DNA of 64,000 nucleotides from Desulfosporosinus fructosivorans (GCF_004766045.1 NZ_SPQQ01000004.1:434001-498000), one strand, 5' to 3'; shown: positions 34,039-43,957, counted from the stretch's first letter. Notes: a model not told the origin generated them from the letters alone. Made by a program: numbers and translations.

Positions 34039-35312
34039 GCGTTAACACCTCTCTGATACATCTTGTTAATTTCTTCCACTGCCTTACGAAGCGGTACCTG
34101 ATTTTGTTCTCCTAAGGTTAAATCACGAATAAGGAGAACTTTTTCCTCCAGCTCTTGTTCTCCAAGAATAAGTGCATATCTAGCGCCTTGGCGATCAGCC
34201 GCTTTGAGTTGAGCTTTCAAGCTTCGATTAAGTAGATCCATACTTACGGGTATACTTTGAGTTCTTAAAGCACTCATCAGCGAAAATCCCTCAATCTGGG
34301 CTTTTTCACCTAGGGCAACCAGCATAGCGAACACTCTGGGTTTTTCCTCGGGTAGTTTATGCTGAACTTGGAGTGCAGCTAAGATTCGCTCCATCCCCAT
34401 GGCAAAACCGAACCCAGGCGTTGGAGGGCCCCCGATTTCTTCAACCAATCCATCATACCGCCCACCACCACAGATAGCACTTTGCGCTCCGATTTCCTCC
34501 ACCATAACTTCAAACGCTGTTTTTGTGTAATAATCCAAGCCCCGTACTAAACGAGGATTAACTCGACAAACCACACCTGCAGCCTCTAAAAAAGCCAAAA
34601 CCTTCTCAAAATGGGTACTGCAGTCCTCGCAAAGCGTATCACGAGTTGTCGGGGCGCCTATAGTGGCCGCTTGACAGGCAGGGTTCTTGCAATCTAAGAT
34701 GCGCAATGGATTGCGGTCAAATCGGTCCAGACAGTCCTTACATAGACCGTCCCGTCGGGTGGTTAAGAATTCTTGGAGTTGCACCCGGTGCTTTGGACGA
34801 CACACTGGACACCCCACCGAATTAACATGGACTTCAAGCTTGGTAAGTCCGAGTCGCTTATATAAGTCCCACACCAAGCTGATCACTTCGGCATCAACAA
34901 CGGCTTGATCTGCACCTAACACTTCAACTCCGAATTGATGAAACTGACGAAAACGTCCGCTTTGTGGTCGCTCATAGCGAAACATAGGACCAATATAAAA
35001 AAGTTTAATAGGTTGGGGTTGCCCGTAAAGCTTATTCTCAACATAAGCACGACACACAGATGCTGTCAATTCCGGCCGCAGGGTCATCGAGCGGTCCCCT
35101 TTGTCTAAAAAGGTGTACATTTCCTTCTTGACGATATCGGTAGTTTGTCCAACACCGCGCTGAAAAAGTTCTGTTGCTTCAAACATCGGTGTACGTATCT
35201 CATCATACCCGTATTCACGACAAACGCAACGCATAGTTTCTTCGAGATATTGCCATTGTTCAACCGTTCCTGGCAACAGATCCTGAGTCCCTTTGGGACG
35301 CTGAATCGCCAT
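34035..35312 (-). CDS. hisS: Histidine--tRNA ligase
   Basis: 425 residues. Motif 2 FRYERPQSGRFRQFHQFGVE, the histidine-A signatures VRGLDYYTKTAFEV and CGGGRYDGL, and a C-terminal anticodon-binding domain are all present. An unusual cysteine-rich insertion at about residues 170-240 (CPVCRPKHR, CKDCLDRF, CKNPAC, CEDCSTHF) looks like a double zinc ribbon, as seen in several clostridial HisRS. It is the first gene of the hisS-aspS operon behind a T-box leader. Confidence 0.96.
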   Translation of the reverse strand: MAIQRPKGTQDLLPGTVEQWQYLEETMRCVCREYGYDEIRTPMFEATELFQRGVGQTTDIVKKEMYTFLDKGDRSMTLRPELTASVCRAYVENKLYGQPQPIKLFYIGPMFRYERPQSGRFRQFHQFGVEVLGADQAVVDAEVISLVWDLYKRLGLTKLEVHVNSVGCPVCRPKHRVQLQEFLTTRRDGLCKDCLDRFDRNPLRILDCKNPACQAATIGAPTTRDTLCEDCSTHFEKVLAFLEAAGVVCRVNPRLVRGLDYYTKTAFEVMVEEIGAQSAICGGGRYDGLVEEIGGPPTPGFGFAMGMERILAALQVQHKLPEEKPRVFAMLVALGEKAQIEGFSLMSALRTQSIPVSMDLLNRSLKAQLKAADRQGARYALILGEQELEEKVLLIRDLTLGEQNQVPLRKAVEEINKMYQRGVNA

Positions 35313-35360
35313 ATTTCATTCCTCCTTGATCTTATTTCCAAAAAGTTTACTTTTTGGATT

Positions 35361-35611
35361 GAAAAAAAAGCCCTCGTTCCTTGCTTTGCGCAAGGGACGA
35401 GAACTTCTCGTGGTGCCACCCTAATTGACGGAATTTTCCGCCCACTTTCCAGTCTATAACGAGACCAACCGTTGTAATAAATATTCCCTTTGAGGTGTCC
35501 TACCGAGTATCTCTCAGGCTAGTTCCAGTCATGCTAGCCCTCCCTGATGAAAGAGTGACCCGGGATCTTTCTAAAAGGTATCGTGAATATCATACATATT
35601 TATTAATATCA
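35361..35611 (-). promoter_or_regulatory. T-box riboswitch of hisS-aspS (probably Asp-responsive)
   Basis: The T-box AGGGTGGCACCACGAG (about 35407-35422) and the terminator CTCGTCCCTTGC with GCAAGGAACGAG and a following T run (to 35361) are clear. The bulge TGGC would pair with GCCA, which fits tRNA-Asp (discriminator G) better than tRNA-His (C). A candidate specifier GAC lies at 35497-35499 in GGTAGGACACC. Stem I details were not fully folded by hand. Confidence 0.85.
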
Positions 35612-35617
35612 TTCTAT

Positions 35618-35646
35618 ATTCTACAAAGATTATTAAATTTTGTCAA
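35618..35646 (-). promoter_or_regulatory. Sigma-A promoter of hisS-aspS
   Basis: TTGACA (35641-35646), a 17-base AT-rich spacer and TAGAAT (35618-35623). Confidence 0.75.
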
Positions 35647-35677
35647 CTTCAGACATAAGGAAAGGGAAATGATTGTT

Positions 35678-36298
35678 TCATGCCAAGTAAGGATTGTCCC
35701 GTTTTTCTTCTCCAATGCTGGTCTCTTCACCATGCCCCGGGAAAACCCGGGTATCATCTGGAAGAATCATAAGTTTATCCTTTACTCCTTTAAGGAGTTG
35801 ATCTAACGATCCTCCAGGAAAATCTGTCCGACCAATTGAGCCAGCGAAAAGCGTATCTCCGCTAAACAGTCCTTCATTGCTTAAAAAACAAACGCATCCT
35901 GGTGAATGCCCAGGAGTTGCAATCACTTTTAGTTTTTCATTGCCAACAGCAATTTCCTGCCCATCCTGGAGTAGCAAATCCGCGCTTTGAAGGACGAGTC
36001 CGCGCCCCATTAAACTGGATAGGTTCTTCATCCCATCGGTAAGCATCCCCGCATCTCCGGCATGTATCCCTACTAAGACATTCCCTAAAAGCACTCTGAG
36101 CTCATCGACCGCTCCAATATGATCCACATGCCCGTGGGTAAGCAGAATATAGTCAACTGTTAGGCCCTTCTCTACAACCCAGCGATGTATCCTTTTCCCT
36201 TCCGCCCCAGGATCTATAATAACCGCTTTCTTACTTTCTGGGCAGGCAAAAATATAACAATTTGCCCCCATCGCACCCATTGCTCGTCCCTCAATCAT
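35678..36298 (-). CDS. MBL-fold metallohydrolase (glyoxalase II-like)
   Basis: 206 residues. The metal motif THGHVDHIG is near residue 54, ATPGHSPGCVCF near 129, a bridging Asp in FSGDTLF near 147, and VFPGHGEETS near 188, the full HxHxDH...H...D...H set. Small proteins of this type next to dtd and relA are annotated as hydroxyacylglutathione-hydrolase-like, but with low thiol-glutathione content expected in Clostridia the true substrate is unknown. The ATG at 36298 follows AAAAGGAGG. Confidence 0.9.
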   Translation of the reverse strand: MIEGRAMGAMGANCYIFACPESKKAVIIDPGAEGKRIHRWVVEKGLTVDYILLTHGHVDHIGAVDELRVLLGNVLVGIHAGDAGMLTDGMKNLSSLMGRGLVLQSADLLLQDGQEIAVGNEKLKVIATPGHSPGCVCFLSNEGLFSGDTLFAGSIGRTDFPGGSLDQLLKGVKDKLMILPDDTRVFPGHGEETSIGEEKRDNPYLA

Positions 36299-36318
36299 TC
36301 AATAATTCCTCCTTTTTA

Positions 36319-36768
36319 CTAAAACTTTTTCTCGCTATCCAAAAGTAACGTTACTGGTCCATCGTTGATCAGCTCTACATCCATTTGAGCTTGAAAAACT
36401 CCTGTTTCTACCTTCACTCCGCGGCTACGTAGCTCTTCTAAGCTCCGCTCATACAATGTCTTGGCCAGCTCCGACGGTGCAGCACTCGTAAAGCTTGGGC
36501 GTTTCCCACTACGACAATCGCCATAGAGCGTAAACTGAGAAACTACCAGGATTTCTCCGCCCACATCAAGAACGGATAGGTTCATTTTTCCTTCTTCATC
36601 TTCAAATATCCGAAGGCCTACAAGTTTATCCACCAGCCAATTTAAATCGTTTTTTCCGTCTTCTGGTCTGAATCCGAGCAGGACCAAGAGTCCAGCCGAA
36701 ATTTGACCCACACGTTCTCCATTCACTGTAACCGATGCCCGTTTAACACGTTGCACAACACTACGCAT
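36319..36768 (-). CDS. dtd: D-aminoacyl-tRNA deacylase
   Basis: 149 residues. [15 protein letters not shown] opens the chain; SQFTLYGDC near residue 78 and the Gly-cisPro motif in [11 protein letters not shown] near 138 form the chiral-rejection site. It removes D-amino acids and glycine wrongly attached to tRNA. Two bases separate it from relA upstream, the usual neighbour. No anomalies. Confidence 0.95.
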   Translation of the reverse strand: MRSVVQRVKRASVTVNGERVGQISAGLLVLLGFRPEDGKNDLNWLVDKLVGLRIFEDEEGKMNLSVLDVGGEILVVSQFTLYGDCRSGKRPSFTSAAPSELAKTLYERSLEELRSRGVKVETGVFQAQMDVELINDGPVTLLLDSEKKF

Positions 36769-36770
36769 GA

Positions 36771-38999
36771 TTACTTTCCTCCTGTGTGAACCCGCTCGAC
36801 ATCCGTAATATCTTTAACCTTACGAATTTTATGCATCACCATTTTAAGCTGTTCGACGTTGCGTATCTCGACACGCAACTGAATATGAGCAATATTATCT
36901 TTTCCTACCTTGGCATTAATGCCTAAAATATGGGTACGTGTATCTAAGACCGTGTTCATGACCTCGGTAACCAAGCGGGGCTTGTCCTTCCCAAAGATTT
37001 GAATATCAACGGGATAGGTAGAATCAATCTCTTCAGCCCACATTACCTCTACCACCCGTTCATGCTCTTCTTGAGCATGACTGAGTATATTGGTGCAGTC
37101 CCCGCGGTGAATAGAAACTCCACGTCCCCTGGTGATATAGCCAATTATGGCGTCTCCTGGCAGAGGATTACAGCAACGTGAAAAACGCACCAACACGTTA
37201 TCTACCCCTTTTACTCGAACCCCATGGGAGGCTTTGCCGTAGGGGCTCGGTTTTTTCCCCTCTCCTTGTTGTAGCGACTCAAGGTGCATTTTTTCCCGTT
37301 CTTCTTTAGACAGTTCCTCTCGCAAGCGCATCAGAACTTTATTGGGAGTTATTACACCGTCGCCGATGGCGGCGTACAAATCATCCACCCCTAGGAAATT
37401 CTGGCTTTTCCCAATTGCTAAGAGACTATCTAGTTTAAGGACATTTCCTGGGTCAAGCCCAAGTTTGCGCACCTCCCGATCCAAACTTTCACGGCCACGG
37501 GCAATGTTATCTTCTCGTTGTTCTTTCTTAAACCATTGACGAATTCTATTCTTTGCTTGAGAGGTTTTAACAAAAGCCAACCAGTCTCGGCTCGGCCCAC
37601 CCCCCTGCTTTGAAGTGAGAATTTCTAGAATGTCTCCATTCGTCAATTTGGTTTCGAGGGGAACAATCCGTCCGTTAATCTTTGCGCCAACACAACGATG
37701 CCCCACATCTGTATGGACTCGGTAAGCAAAATCAATCGGGCAAGAATCGGCTGGTAGTTCAACCACATCTCCTTTTGGAGTAAAAACAAAGACAGTATCT
37801 GCAAATAAATCAATCTTGAGAGACTCCATAAACTCTCCGGCATCCCGGGAATCATGTTGCCACTCCAGCAACTGGCGCAACCAAGAAAGCTTTTGGTCAA
37901 AGTTTACGCTCGCTGCTTTGTTACCACCATCTTTATTACCGCCGTCTTTATTACCAACTTCCTTACTGCCACCTTCTTTGTACTTCCAATGCGCAGCAAT
38001 ACCGTATTCAGATGTACGGTGCATTTCACACGTCCGGATCTGGATTTCAAAGGGTTCACCCTGGGCCCCGATCAAAGTAGTATGCAAAGACTGGTACATA
38101 TTGGGTTTTGGCATGGCTATATAATCTTTAAAACGGCCAGGTATCGGCTTCCATAAAGTGTGGATAATTCCCAACGCACCATAACAATCGTTGACCGATT
38201 CAACGACCACTCGAATCGCCATTAGGTCGTAGATTTCGCTCAGTTCTTTGTTCTGAGTAATCATTTTACGATAAATACTATAAAAGTGCTTTGGACGTCC
38301 AGCTATGTCTGCGTATATCTCAACTTCATCTAATCGTTCACGCATCTGAATAATCACTTCATTGATATATGCTTCGCGCTCCTGTCGTTTTAACGCAATC
38401 TTTTCAACTAAGTCATAGTATTCCTGTGGTTTTAGATATCGAAATGAAAGATCTTCCAACTCCCATTTAATCCTGAAAATCCCGAGACGGTTAGCCAAAG
38501 GTGCGAAAATTTCAAGAGTTTCTTGGGCAATTTCTTTTTGTTTTTCGACCGAATGGTATTTCAAGGTACGCATATTATGAAGGCGATCAGCCAGTTTAAT
38601 GAGAATAACCCGAATGTCCTTGGCCATGGCCAAGAACATCTTGCGCAAATTCTCTACTTGTTGCTCCATCTTGCTCTTGTATTCAATTCGTCCGAGCTTA
38701 GTTACTCCATCGACAAGCAAAGCGACTTCTGACCCAAATTCCTTCTCTATATCCGCCAATGTATACGATGTATCCTCCACAACATCATGGAGTAAGGAGG
38801 CAGCAATGGTAGCTTCATCCATTTCCAGTTCAACTAGAATTTGGGCGACTTGAAGGGGATGGTGAATATAGTCTTCCCCGGAGTTGCGAAGTTGGTTCCT
38901 ATGCGCCACTTCAGCAAATTGATACGCCTTGTCTACCAGGGCTAGACGCGCCTGGGGAGATTTCTTTTGTAGTTTTACCCTTAACTCCGCGAAGGACAT
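36771..38999 (-). CDS. relA: Bifunctional (p)ppGpp synthetase/hydrolase
   Basis: 742 residues from [10 protein letters not shown] at 38999, seven bases after GGAG; the GTG at 39020 is rejected. The hydrolase HD domain has [10 protein letters not shown] and [11 protein letters not shown] near residues 45-75, the synthetase has [19 protein letters not shown] near 305, then TGS ([14 protein letters not shown] near 395), a helical part and a C-terminal ACT domain. Between synthetase and TGS lies a low-complexity stretch [18 protein letters not shown] (codons about 37918-37975) that looks like a recent repeat expansion. The intact HD site means both synthesis and hydrolysis are expected. Confidence 0.96.
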   Translation of the reverse strand: MSFAELRVKLQKKSPQARLALVDKAYQFAEVAHRNQLRNSGEDYIHHPLQVAQILVELEMDEATIAASLLHDVVEDTSYTLADIEKEFGSEVALLVDGVTKLGRIEYKSKMEQQVENLRKMFLAMAKDIRVILIKLADRLHNMRTLKYHSVEKQKEIAQETLEIFAPLANRLGIFRIKWELEDLSFRYLKPQEYYDLVEKIALKRQEREAYINEVIIQMRERLDEVEIYADIAGRPKHFYSIYRKMITQNKELSEIYDLMAIRVVVESVNDCYGALGIIHTLWKPIPGRFKDYIAMPKPNMYQSLHTTLIGAQGEPFEIQIRTCEMHRTSEYGIAAHWKYKEGGSKEVGNKDGGNKDGGNKAASVNFDQKLSWLRQLLEWQHDSRDAGEFMESLKIDLFADTVFVFTPKGDVVELPADSCPIDFAYRVHTDVGHRCVGAKINGRIVPLETKLTNGDILEILTSKQGGGPSRDWLAFVKTSQAKNRIRQWFKKEQREDNIARGRESLDREVRKLGLDPGNVLKLDSLLAIGKSQNFLGVDDLYAAIGDGVITPNKVLMRLREELSKEEREKMHLESLQQGEGKKPSPYGKASHGVRVKGVDNVLVRFSRCCNPLPGDAIIGYITRGRGVSIHRGDCTNILSHAQEEHERVVEVMWAEEIDSTYPVDIQIFGKDKPRLVTEVMNTVLDTRTHILGINAKVGKDNIAHIQLRVEIRNVEQLKMVMHKIRKVKDITDVERVHTGGK

Positions 39000-39042
39000 T
39001 GGCGAACTCCTCTCATCCACATATACCGTAGTTCACTGATAC

Positions 39043-39555
39043 TTAATACTGGACCAAAGAAAAAACGGGATATTCGGTCAATTTTTCTCTTCCATTTAAA
39101 AATGTTAATTCTATTAAAAAGCCCATCCCAAGCATATCCGCGCCAATCTTTTTCATTAAGTTTGCAGTAGCCAGCATTGTTCCTCCGGTTGCCAACAGGT
39201 CATCGACTATGACAACCCGTGTACCAGGAGCAATAGCATCTGCATGGACTGCTAATGTATCAAACCCATATTCTAAAGCATAGGTTTCTCTTACGGTTTT
39301 GCCAGGTAATTTACCGGGTTTCCGAACCGGCACAAAACCAATTCCTAAGGCATAGGCGAGCGGAGCGCCTAGTAAAAAGCCACGAGCCTCTGGTCCGACA
39401 ATCACTTCTGGCTGCCAAGGCTTAATTCTTTCTACAAGTGCATCAATCGAAGCCCTGAACACTTCACCATTTCTGAGCAATGTAGTTATATCTTTGTACG
39501 AAATCCCTTCCTTGGGAAAATCATTAATCACGCGAATATGTTCTTTAAAATCCAT
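39043..39555 (-). CDS. apt: Adenine phosphoribosyltransferase
   Basis: 170 residues. The PRPP-binding motif [14 protein letters not shown] is near residue 120, and [18 protein letters not shown] near 55 is the family hallmark. It salvages adenine to AMP. It lies between recJ (15 bases upstream) and relA, the normal order in Firmicutes. No unusual features. Confidence 0.96.
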   Translation of the reverse strand: MDFKEHIRVINDFPKEGISYKDITTLLRNGEVFRASIDALVERIKPWQPEVIVGPEARGFLLGAPLAYALGIGFVPVRKPGKLPGKTVRETYALEYGFDTLAVHADAIAPGTRVVIVDDLLATGGTMLATANLMKKIGADMLGMGFLIELTFLNGREKLTEYPVFSLVQY

Positions 39556-39570
39556 GACTGCTCCGCCCTT

Positions 39571-42009
39571 CTAGCAATTAACTTTTCCACCTTCACCCAT
39601 TTTACCCACTGTATCATCGAGCGAAACGAGTTCGCTTAATTCACGTTGAAACTTGAACGCGGTTTCCAGGCGCTCTTTCGAATTTCGATAGCGTAAAGAA
39701 GAATCGAGATCTAGCTTACTCTGGGCTGGAATCCATTCCAAAGCAATTTTATCCGTGCCCCCTAGGAAACGAATGAGCCCTAATTCTTCAAAAATCTTAA
39801 GTGCGATTCGTTCAACACTCGAGATTTTCGAGTCACACCCATAGTGAAAGGGGTTAACTATTTTCGCTTTGGCCAACAAATCTCGGTATATTTGGATAAG
39901 TTCTTCGCGCGAAATAGATTCACACCGTTGACGAACTCTTTCTTCCGGTAGACTTTGAAACCCCGCAAGTGCAATGCGATTTACTCCTAATTGCCGTAGT
40001 TTCTCGATCCCTTCCCCAAAATCCTCTTCGGTTAGTGGGAGTCCGAGAATCAAACCAAGTCCTGCTCCCTGATTCAGATGATCTAAACTGGGCTGAGATG
40101 CTTTTTCTGAAGACTGTCCCTTATCATCCGCATCACTCCAGTGCCGTAGAATCGGCTCGCCTCCAGTTGTGTCCCAAATCCACATTTGCTCTTTGATACC
40201 TAATATTGGCCATTCTTCACAGTTTAATTTACGCCAGTCCAGCCAGAGAATCTCTGGTAGATCTAATGTTGCAGCAACTTCATGATAACCGTTGCTTTCT
40301 CCGCTGCGCCAGTTCGCATTAGCATGAATGTCTTTGATCATCATTTGTACAGTTTCTCGCCCACGGAAATTATTCCAATCTAAGGAAAATGCTACATCCA
40401 AGGCGCTTTCACGGTTCAGCTCATTTATACGTTCTCCTATGCGAAAAGCAACCCCTTCCTGTTCTCCCTGAGATCCGAAACGAAATTTTAGATGACTACG
40501 CTCTTTCCCAATAGCACTAACGGAGTGTACAGGAACCTCTTTGCAAGCAAGTATTGGCCCGGGGTTTCCGAAACCAAACGGAGCCAGCTGTTCGAGTTGG
40601 TGAAGCAAATCTCCAGTTACTGTGTCCAGAGTAACTTGACGATCAATTTTTAACTCCTCTTGAAATAAGGTTTCCGCAAAGGCTGATGCTTGTTTATTCA
40701 ATCCTATTCTAAAGGCTTCAATATCTTCCGTAAGTATGGAGAATCCTGCGGCCGCGCGATGCCCGCCAAACTTTGTTAATAAATGAGCTTGGGTTGTCAT
40801 TTGTTCTAAAACAGGGTAACCAGAAATCCCACGGGCCGATCCTTTGGCTTCTTCCCCTTCCTCAGCGATCATAAAGACTGGACGATAATAACGTTCTACC
40901 AAACGAGATGCTACGATCCCAATGACCCCATGATGCCAGTGATTTGACGAAAGCACAATCACTCTAGGTAGGGGTTTTTGTTCCACTATAGCAATCGCTT
41001 CGGCCAGAATTTCTTTTTCCGTTTCCTGACGCGACTGATTTTCCTTAGTTAAGAGACGAGCCAGCTCACTCGCCCGCTCCACGTCCTCAGTCAGGAGAAG
41101 TTCCAGTCCTGCTCGGGCACTGTCCATTCGTCCAGCGGCGTTAATCCGAGGAGCAACCATGAAGCCTATTTGGCCCGCTTTCAGAGGTTTACCTCTTAGC
41201 CCGCACTCTTCGATAAGAGCCTCTAGTCCTGTGTGACGGGTCTTTTCCATCTGAAGAAGTCCATAATGAACAATAATGCGGTTTTCTCCAACTAGAGGGA
41301 CTAGGTCTGCGATTGTCCCTAACGCCACTAAATCTAAGAGTTCCAGTTCAGAGTGTATTCCCACTTCACTATTTCCAAAAGTTTGTAGTAAGGCTTGGGT
41401 TAATTTGAACGCCACGCCAACCCCAGCTAATTCTCGAAACGGGTAACCTGCATCCTTAACTTTAGGGTTTAATATTGCGAATGCTTCGGGTAAGGTATCA
41501 CTTGGTTCATGGTGATCCGTGATAATGACATCAATATTCAATGATCTTGCAAGGGCAACTTCTGCGACCGCAGTGACCCCACAGTCGACGGTTATCAAGA
41601 CACTCACGCCTGCCTTAGCCGCACGCTCAATAGCTTCGGAGTTTAATCCATACCCCTCGTCTTGGCGGTGGGGAATATAAGACACAGCGTTAAAACCCAA
41701 ATCACTAAGGACTTTGTATAACAAAGAAGTGCTTGTCACCCCATCCACGTCGTAATCTCCATAGACAAGTACTTTTTCCTTCTGCTTTAAGGCTAATGAT
41801 AACCGATCTACCGCTCGTGACATATCACGAAAACAAAACGGTGAGGGCAAATTTAAAAGCGTAGGACGCAAAAACTCGATAGCCTCTTTAGGCTGAGGAA
41901 AACCCCTCTGAGCCAAAATATCAGCGATGACTGGAGAAATCCCAAGAGAATCTTGGAGTGTTGTTGCCGTTCGTCCGTATAATTGTTGCATAGACCATAT
42001 TCGTTTCAC
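39571..42009 (-). CDS. recJ: Single-stranded-DNA-specific exonuclease RecJ
   Basis: 812 residues starting at a GTG (42009) seven bases from GGGGGA. The DHH catalytic motifs are VYGDYDVDGVTS near residue 80, VDCGVTA near 140, ITDHHEP near 161 and NPK; the DHHA1 part has GGHRAAAGFS near 415. The C-terminal 250 residues form the extra RecJ domain found in Firmicutes (B. subtilis type). It degrades ssDNA 5' to 3' in recombination repair. A terminator could not be found after it because apt follows directly. Confidence 0.95.
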   Translation of the reverse strand: MKRIWSMQQLYGRTATTLQDSLGISPVIADILAQRGFPQPKEAIEFLRPTLLNLPSPFCFRDMSRAVDRLSLALKQKEKVLVYGDYDVDGVTSTSLLYKVLSDLGFNAVSYIPHRQDEGYGLNSEAIERAAKAGVSVLITVDCGVTAVAEVALARSLNIDVIITDHHEPSDTLPEAFAILNPKVKDAGYPFRELAGVGVAFKLTQALLQTFGNSEVGIHSELELLDLVALGTIADLVPLVGENRIIVHYGLLQMEKTRHTGLEALIEECGLRGKPLKAGQIGFMVAPRINAAGRMDSARAGLELLLTEDVERASELARLLTKENQSRQETEKEILAEAIAIVEQKPLPRVIVLSSNHWHHGVIGIVASRLVERYYRPVFMIAEEGEEAKGSARGISGYPVLEQMTTQAHLLTKFGGHRAAAGFSILTEDIEAFRIGLNKQASAFAETLFQEELKIDRQVTLDTVTGDLLHQLEQLAPFGFGNPGPILACKEVPVHSVSAIGKERSHLKFRFGSQGEQEGVAFRIGERINELNRESALDVAFSLDWNNFRGRETVQMMIKDIHANANWRSGESNGYHEVAATLDLPEILWLDWRKLNCEEWPILGIKEQMWIWDTTGGEPILRHWSDADDKGQSSEKASQPSLDHLNQGAGLGLILGLPLTEEDFGEGIEKLRQLGVNRIALAGFQSLPEERVRQRCESISREELIQIYRDLLAKAKIVNPFHYGCDSKISSVERIALKIFEELGLIRFLGGTDKIALEWIPAQSKLDLDSSLRYRNSKERLETAFKFQRELSELVSLDDTVGKMGEGGKVNC

Positions 42010-42160
42010 GCTTAATTCCCCCAGACTATTATTATAAGACAGAGTACAAACTACAGCAACGATTAGTATAGGGGAAACTTGCTCAGCTGGAGTTTAAACC
42101 GTATTTACTTTGGTTTAACTACAAGAATTAGTCATACTTACTTAACTTACTTCCTAAATA

Positions 42161-43141
42161 TTATCTGTTATCTTGGTCTCTGGCGTCTGATCTGACCTCT
42201 GTTATTTGGCAGCGCTGACAGGTGGGAGCTAGCCCTTCTTCAACAGGACATTCTGACTCCCTGGGGCTACAGGGTTCTGCATGAATTAGAACATGAGTCC
42301 CCTGCAATTTTAAATTTATTTCTTTTTCAATTAAGTCACATAATTCATGAACGTCAAGGACAGAAGTGTATTTAGCAACCACCAAATGTAAATCCACATG
42401 CCTTTCTGCTCCAGCCTTCCGAGTTCGAAGCTTATGAAATTCCAGAAATTCATCCGCATGATCCATAAGGACAACGGCAATAATTTCACATTCCTCCTCG
42501 GGCAAGCTGACATCAACCAGTGGCGAAAATGCTTTTTTCGTCAACTCAAATGAGGCTCTAATTATCATTAAAGCGACTCCAAGCGCGATGATGGGATCTA
42601 AGATAGTCCAACCTGTAATCTTGATTAAGAGCAGACCTATAAAAACCCCAACCGATGTATAAACATCTGTCCTCAAATGCATAGCATCTGCCTCTAGAGC
42701 AACAGAGTCAGTTCGTTTTGCAACTCTCATTAATTTGGTTGATACGATCAAGTTCATAATTGCAGAAACTCCCATGACGAGTATACCTAAGCCCAATCCT
42801 AAGTCTCCAACATGGCCACCTTTGCCCCCAATAATCGCCTGCAGCTTTTGAATTGCTTCGATGATAATCATAAGAGCTGCAACGAATATAAGAGCTGCCT
42901 CAATGGTGCCAGATACATTTTCGATTTTCCCATGTCCGTACGCATGGCGTGAATCGGCAGGTTTTCCAGATTCTCTCACCGCAAAAAGTGCAATGAAGGC
43001 CGCCAGCAGATCGATTCCAGAATGAATACCCTCTGACAAGATACTCACTGACCCACTGATTAACCCAATCACCACTTTTGCAAGTGTCAAAAAAATATTC
43101 GAAGAGACAGATAACCAAGCCGCCTGAGTCCTTTCTTCCAC
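42161..43141 (-). CDS. Cation diffusion facilitator (CDF) metal exporter
   Basis: 326 residues from a GTG at 43141 (GGAGAG seven bases upstream). Six membrane helices; the metal site pattern is HSGIDLLAAF in TM2, HAYGHGKIENVSG in the loop, and DAMHLRTDVYTSVGV in TM5, so the A-site has one His where Zn exporters often have HxxxD and DxxxD. A cytosolic domain (about 205-290) follows. The last 25 residues (CQRCQITEVRSDARDQDNR) are read from an intergenic AGGTCAGA-type repeat and are probably not ancestral. The NiCo-like leader upstream suggests cobalt or nickel export. Confidence 0.9.
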   Translation of the reverse strand: MEERTQAAWLSVSSNIFLTLAKVVIGLISGSVSILSEGIHSGIDLLAAFIALFAVRESGKPADSRHAYGHGKIENVSGTIEAALIFVAALMIIIEAIQKLQAIIGGKGGHVGDLGLGLGILVMGVSAIMNLIVSTKLMRVAKRTDSVALEADAMHLRTDVYTSVGVFIGLLLIKITGWTILDPIIALGVALMIIRASFELTKKAFSPLVDVSLPEEECEIIAVVLMDHADEFLEFHKLRTRKAGAERHVDLHLVVAKYTSVLDVHELCDLIEKEINLKLQGTHVLIHAEPCSPRESECPVEEGLAPTCQRCQITEVRSDARDQDNR

Positions 43142-43218
43142 GATCTAGCTCTCCTCACCTTCCATTAAGAACTTCCGCGTCCTGAGTCATCGCCTTGTTA
43201 TATATTCTACTGGCATAC

Positions 43219-43309
43219 AAAAATAGGACTCCTTCTAAAAAGGAAGTCCCGCGGATTAATCCGCTGCCTCATACTTTGAAGCCCAGCTATTGCCTGACGC
43301 TGATAGTCT
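43219..43309 (-). promoter_or_regulatory. NiCo (czcD-type) riboswitch-like leader with terminator
   Basis: On the minus strand the leader shows TCAGGCAAT, AGCTGGGCTTC, TGAGGCAGCGG and CCGCGGGAC in order (43246-43297), the junction blocks I remember from NiCo riboswitches. CTTCA/TGAGG would be P3 and GCGGAT/ATCCGC P4; a P2 hairpin is missing. GGACTTCCTT pairs with AAGGAGTCC and ends in TATTTTT (43219-43249), a terminator starting inside the last conserved block. The gene downstream is a CDF exporter. Confidence 0.6.
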
Positions 43310-43315
43310 ATGTTT

Positions 43316-43344
43316 AAGATACCAAATATTGCACGTTAAAGCAA
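43316..43344 (-). promoter_or_regulatory. Candidate promoter of the CDF gene leader
   Basis: TTGCTT (43339-43344), a 17-base spacer and TATCTT (43316-43321), about ten bases before the riboswitch-like leader. Confidence 0.5.
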
Positions 43345-43386
43345 GGTTTACTTTCTGGAAGGACCCTTCCTACCGCCCTTAGCTAA

Positions 43387-43467
43387 AGGGATACTCGTCC
43401 AGCCAAGGACATCGGTCCCTTCTCGCCGTCCTTGGCTACAGGGACACTCGTCCATCCCTAGACATCG
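43387..43467. repeat. Imperfect direct repeats with an internal inverted repeat
   Basis: A 28-base unit AGGGAYACTCGTCCA... at 43387-43414 recurs at 43440-43467 with 23 of 28 matches. Between and within them AGCCAAGGAC (43401-43410) is complementary to GTCCTTGGCT (43428-43437). No ORF runs through it. It resembles a REP-like intergenic element. Confidence 0.6.
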
Positions 43468-43510
43468 CCTTAAGACTTGAAGTAATTTTATGATACCTAG
43501 TTTAAGGTTG

Positions 43511-43957
43511 TTAAACAGTTATGATATTTCCGATGATAATCCACCCGATCCCTAAGATCAACCGCAGAATGGTTGGAGCAAAGCTCCAAAGAACCTCACT
43601 TTTTTTATCTTTAGGTATGATGCCTGCTCCCACCACTAAGGCCCAAAGAGTTATGGCAGCAATTGGGGTGATGAAAGCACCAAAGAAAACTAAACTGATC
43701 AGACCTCCGACCAAACCAGTAACAACCTGGCTTTTGTTTGCAATTCGTCCCACAACTAGTAAGAGTATGCTACCTACAATTCCTCCTAAAAGGAGGAGGG
43801 GCTCCCAATGCCAAAACTCCTCTATATCATGAACCAAAAAATTAATCCCACTTAAGGCAACAGTTGCCGCAACAGTGCCCCTAACTCCTCCGAAAAAAGT
43901 CATTCCAGCGGAAAGAAGTAGTGCTCCCTCAAGTAATACAAGAAAAACGAATCCCAC
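43511..43957 (-). CDS. Small integral membrane protein of unknown function
   Basis: 148 residues, almost wholly hydrophobic, with about five membrane helices (near 1-20, 25-42, 52-72, 80-112, 127-147). Glycine-rich helices (GLVGGLISLVFFGAFI, LWALVVGAGIIP) recall DUF456-like or TIGR04086-like membrane proteins, but I cannot assign a family. It starts at a GTG (43957) after GGGGAGAGG. The single charged loop KDKKSEV lies near residue 117. Nothing around it gives a function. Confidence 0.7.
   Translation of the reverse strand: MGFVFLVLLEGALLLSAGMTFFGGVRGTVAATVALSGINFLVHDIEEFWHWEPLLLLGGIVGSILLLVVGRIANKSQVVTGLVGGLISLVFFGAFITPIAAITLWALVVGAGIIPKDKKSEVLWSFAPTILRLILGIGWIIIGNIITV

Noticed and set aside
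43219..43309. Other riboswitch classes (yybP-ykoY, ZTP, fluoride) for the CDF leader
   Set aside because: Their conserved blocks are not found; only the NiCo-type blocks fit in order.
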